Source: VXYL01 sp963422285
Lineage (GTDB): Bacteria; Pseudomonadota; Gammaproteobacteria; Pseudomonadales; Azotimanducaceae
NCBI GenBank assembly: GCA_963422285.2
Contig: OY729419.2
Location: 1,860,001 to 1,924,000 of the forward strand
Length of the DNA: 64,000 bases
Direction: 5' to 3'
Shown here piece by piece: positions 61,476 to 64,000 of the stretch (position 1 is the stretch's first letter; every line of letters begins with the position of its first letter). Below the pieces are notes generated by a model that worked only from the letters and a program-made list of their open reading frames with translations, did no database searches and was not told the DNA's origin. Made by a program: the position numbers and the translations under genes.

Positions 61476-62252
61476 ATGCCCATGGCCGAAGCCTTCTCGT
61501 ATCGCTCGCATCGACCGCACCGCTTCGATCTCGACGACCTGCCCGCGGAGGGCGAGAAGGTGCCTGAGGCGCCGCGCCAGCGCGTCGTCCGGTTCGACAT
61601 CGTCAGCCCGCTCGACGTGAAGTACGCCCGCCGGCCCGACGTCTTCGTGGCCAGCGACATGTTCGTCCACAGCCACCAGACCGACGAGCGCGGTGCGGAG
61701 ATCGTCGTCTCCGCGGCACCGGACCTGCTCGTGGCGTTCGGGGCAGCGGCGCCCGAGCGGGGGCACTACGCCATTCGGGACGCGGGCAAGGCACCGGACT
61801 TCGTGCTGGAGATTCTGTCCAGCTCCACCTGGACCACGGACGTGGAGGACAAGCCGGGCATCTACCAATCCATGGGCGTGGGCGAGTACTTCCTGTTCGA
61901 CCCGGACGACCGCCTGCAGCCGTGCCTTCAGGGCTACGCGCTGCGCGACGGGAGGTACCGGCGGCTGCCGCCGACGCGAATGGCGGACAGCAGCCTGCGG
62001 CTGCGCAGCGAAGCGCTCGGCCTCGACCTGTGCGCGGTGGGGCCGCGCCCGGATCTGCGCTGGCACGACCCGCAGACACGGCGCCATCTCCCCACCCACG
62101 AGGAGGACGCCGCCGCCCGCAGGGCCGCGGAAGACCGGGCCAAGGCCGCGGAAGACCAAGCCGCCGCAGAGGCCGCCGCTCGGGCGGCTGCCGAAGCGCA
62201 GGTGGCGCGACTGCAAGAGGAGCTTCGACGGGCGAGAGAACGCGGCGAGTAG
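61476..62252 (+). CDS. Uma2-family PD-(D/E)XK endonuclease-like protein
   Basis: A 258 aa protein. YARRPDVFVASDMFVHSHQT and APDFVLEILSSSTWTTDVED, then KPGIYQSMGVGEYFLFDP are typical of the Uma2 family, a restriction-endonuclease-like fold frequent in cyanobacteria and other genomes. The C-terminal 60 residues are an Ala/Glu/Arg-rich coiled coil (AAEDRAKAAEDQAAAEAAAR), also usual for the family. TCCTGGGGGC precedes the ATG. Biological role unknown. Confidence 0.8.
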   Translation: MPMAEAFSYRSHRPHRFDLDDLPAEGEKVPEAPRQRVVRFDIVSPLDVKYARRPDVFVASDMFVHSHQTDERGAEIVVSAAPDLLVAFGAAAPERGHYAIRDAGKAPDFVLEILSSSTWTTDVEDKPGIYQSMGVGEYFLFDPDDRLQPCLQGYALRDGRYRRLPPTRMADSSLRLRSEALGLDLCAVGPRPDLRWHDPQTRRHLPTHEEDAAARRAAEDRAKAAEDQAAAEAAARAAAEAQVARLQEELRRARERGE

Positions 62253-62481
62253 CAGGCGGCACTGCGCGGCTGTGCTAGAGTGGGCGACGCCACCGCAGCG
62301 CGGCCGCCCTGCAGGATTCCGCGAGCAAGCCAATGTCCGAGACTGCCATGCGCCTCCTCGCCCGCCTCGACATAGCCTCGGTTGATCGCCTCGGGATCGC
62401 CCTGCGGCACACGCCGGTTCCGCAGCCGCGGGACGAACCGGAGCAACGCCGAAGCTGAGTCCGCCGACCGGCCACCTCGCC

Positions 62482-63663
62482 ATGCTGGACATGCCACACC
62501 CGCGCCCTAGCTCTGCCCCTTCGCTGGAAAGCAAACTGCCCGACGTGGGCACGACGATCTTCACCGTCATGTCGAAGCTCGCCGCGGACGCGGGAGCGAT
62601 CAACCTGTCCCAAGGCTATCCCGACTTCGACGGCCCGCGGGAACTGCTCGACCGCGTCGGCCACTATCTGTCCAACGGCTACAACCAGTATCCGCCCATG
62701 ACCGGCATCGAGCCGCTGCGTACGGCCATCGCCGACAAGGTGGCGAGCCTCTACGGTGCCACGGTGGACCCGGACACCGAAGTCACGGTGACCTCCGGCG
62801 CCACCGAAGCGCTGTTCTGCGCCATCACCGCGGTGATCCGCCCGGGCGACGAGGCGATCGTCTTCGATCCCTGCTACGACTCCTACGAACCCGCCGTGAT
62901 CCTGGCCGGGGGCGCATGCCGGCATATTCCCTTGGCGGCACCGGATTTCCGGGTGGATTGGGATCGGGTGCGGGACGCCGTGGGGCCGAAGACGCGCCTG
63001 CTCCTGGTCAATACCCCGCACAACCCCACCGGCACAGTATGGGACGCGGACGACATCGAGGGACTGCGCACGGTCGTAGCCCACCGCAATCTCTACCTAG
63101 TGGCGGACGAAGTCTACGAACACGTCATCTTCGACGGTCGCAGGCACGTCAGCCTGACGCGGTATCCCGACCTGTTCGCCCGCAGCTTCGTGGTGTCTTC
63201 GTTCGGCAAGACCTACCACACCACGGGCTGGAAGGTGGGCTACTGCGTGGCGCCGGCGGCGCTGAGCGCCGAATTCCGCCGTATCCACCAGTTCGTGACG
63301 TTCACCACTGCGACGCCGCTGCAACACGGCATCGCCGACTTCCTCGACGCCTGCCCGGAACATCACCAGAACCTAGGCGCGTTCTACCAAGCGAAGCGGG
63401 ACCTGTTCTGCGGTCTCCTGGCCGAATCGCGGTTCCGTCTGAAGCCCTCGGCGGGCACCTTCTTCCAGCTCGTCGACTACAGCGAAATCACCAACGAATC
63501 GGACACCGAGCTGTCGAAGCGCTGGACGGTGGACAGGAAGGTGGCTTCGATCCCGGTGTCGGTGTTCTACCAGCAGCCGCCGAACCAGAAATATCTTCGC
63601 TTCTGCTTCGCCAAGGACGACGCCACCCTGAAACGCGCCGCGCAAATCCTATGCCAGCTCTGA
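62482..63663 (+). CDS. methionine-type pyridoxal-phosphate aminotransferase (YbdL-like)
   Basis: A 393 aa class I/II aminotransferase. VGTTIFTVMSKLAADAGAIN and LSQGYPDFDGPREL are YbdL/KAT III-like; NTPHNPTGTVWDADD and VADEVYEHVIFDG follow. The PLP lysine is Lys243 in SSFGKTYHTTGWKVGY. The stop overlaps the next gene, a nitrilase-family omega-amidase. Together they form the known pair that transaminates glutamine or methionine with an alpha-keto acid and hydrolyses the resulting ketoamide, a step of methionine salvage. Confidence 0.88.
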   Translation: MLDMPHPRPSSAPSLESKLPDVGTTIFTVMSKLAADAGAINLSQGYPDFDGPRELLDRVGHYLSNGYNQYPPMTGIEPLRTAIADKVASLYGATVDPDTEVTVTSGATEALFCAITAVIRPGDEAIVFDPCYDSYEPAVILAGGACRHIPLAAPDFRVDWDRVRDAVGPKTRLLLVNTPHNPTGTVWDADDIEGLRTVVAHRNLYLVADEVYEHVIFDGRRHVSLTRYPDLFARSFVVSSFGKTYHTTGWKVGYCVAPAALSAEFRRIHQFVTFTTATPLQHGIADFLDACPEHHQNLGAFYQAKRDLFCGLLAESRFRLKPSAGTFFQLVDYSEITNESDTELSKRWTVDRKVASIPVSVFYQQPPNQKYLRFCFAKDDATLKRAAQILCQL

Positions 63664-64000
63664 ACCTCGCCCTGGTGCAGACGGCACCGCGCTGGCACGA
63701 TGCTGCCGCCAACCGCCAGCTGTTCGACCGGATGCTGGCGCGCATCAACGCGGCCGTGGATCTGGCGGTGCTGCCCGAGATGTTCAGCACCGGCTTCACC
63801 ATGCATTCCGAAGAAGTGGCCGAGACCATGAACGGCGACACCATCGCTTGGCTGCGCCGGCAAGCGACGAGTCGTCGCGTCACGGTGGCCGGGAGCGTGG
63901 CGATCGTCGACCACGGCCGCCACTTCAACCGCTTGCTGTGGATACCGCCGGATGGCCGCGAGACGAGCTACGACAAGCGGCACCGCTTCCGCATGGCCGG
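63651..64000 (+). CDS. omega-amidase / nitrilase-family hydrolase (YafV-like), 5' part
   Basis: The first 116 residues of a carbon-nitrogen hydrolase; the gene runs off the window. LNLALVQTAPRWHDAAANRQ, the catalytic Glu43 in LAVLPEMFSTGFTMH and the catalytic Lys109 in TSYDKRHRF are present. The third triad residue (Cys) lies beyond the window. YafV-type enzymes hydrolyse alpha-ketoglutaramate and related ketoamides. Overlaps the aminotransferase stop by 13 bases. Confidence 0.85.
   Translation, partial: MPALNLALVQTAPRWHDAAANRQLFDRMLARINAAVDLAVLPEMFSTGFTMHSEEVAETMNGDTIAWLRRQATSRRVTVAGSVAIVDHGRHFNRLLWIPPDGRETSYDKRHRFRMA

Noticed and set aside
62253..62481. Minus-strand stretch DPEAINRGYVEAGEEAHGSL as a small antitoxin.
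   Set aside because: Looks protein-like, but start, end and family could not be established; too little to annotate.

Overview
The window is a high-GC gammaproteobacterial chromosome segment. The evidence is a complete S10-spc-alpha ribosomal operon in enterobacterial order with a gamma-type RpoA, plus rnpB, ssrA, a TonB-dependent receptor and a type II secretion (gsp) operon. Many decayed genes, IS elements and AAA-ATPase/PD-(D/E)XK copies suggest an accessory-rich, partly eroding genome, perhaps a host-associated or uncultured lineage. That lifestyle is inference.

Layout. 1-265: 3' part of RNase P RNA. 349-648: Arc-like repressor. 743-15274: promoter and 28 co-directional genes, rpsJ to rplQ, with secY, rpmJ and rpoA. 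15.4-21.2 kb: STAND-type ATPase, AAA/PDDEXK protein, an oxygenase-methyltransferase pair, and remnants including a TonB-receptor tail. 21.2-26.1 kb: divergent TonB receptor and S9 peptidase. 26.3-34.1 kb: a mosaic locus with a frameshifted AAA/PDDEXK gene, AT-rich direct repeats, a two-gene operon for a double-glycine-leader peptide and a lipoprotein with the same C-terminal domain, a truncated retropepsin-like protease, an intact IS1595-family element carrying a putative restriction-modification operon (8-bp target duplication AATCGAAA), and the broken remains of a C39-type peptide ABC exporter. 34.1-38.6 kb: uvrA, ssb and an xseB fused to a second copy of the RNA polymerase alpha C-terminal domain. 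39.0-40.0 kb: a second IS1595-family element (target duplication TTTGAAAT). 40.3-43.1 kb: tmRNA and a three-domain glycosyltransferase/sulfotransferase. 43.2-46.8 kb: a nearly perfect 1794-bp tandem duplication of a secreted-protein gene. 46.8-49.6 kb: remnants of a HigBA-like toxin-antitoxin pair, a degenerate IS5-family element and another PDDEXK fragment. 49.6-61.2 kb: a coiled-coil protein and gsp genes in order E-F-G-H-I-J-K-L-M-C-D on the minus strand, with a decayed retropepsin gene between gspG and gspH. 61.5-64.0 kb: Uma2-type nuclease, then a methionine-type aminotransferase overlapping the start of an omega-amidase/nitrilase.

Most interesting points: (1) the XseB-alphaCTD fusion; (2) the double-glycine peptide/lipoprotein pair lying beside a dead peptide exporter and a retropepsin; (3) the IS1595 element carrying a GIY-YIG endonuclease and methyltransferase; (4) ribosomal protein S17 with a roughly 119-residue Ala/Pro-rich N-terminal extension; (5) the three-domain glycosyltransferase-sulfotransferase. 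Family assignments come from reading motifs by eye; no database search was possible.
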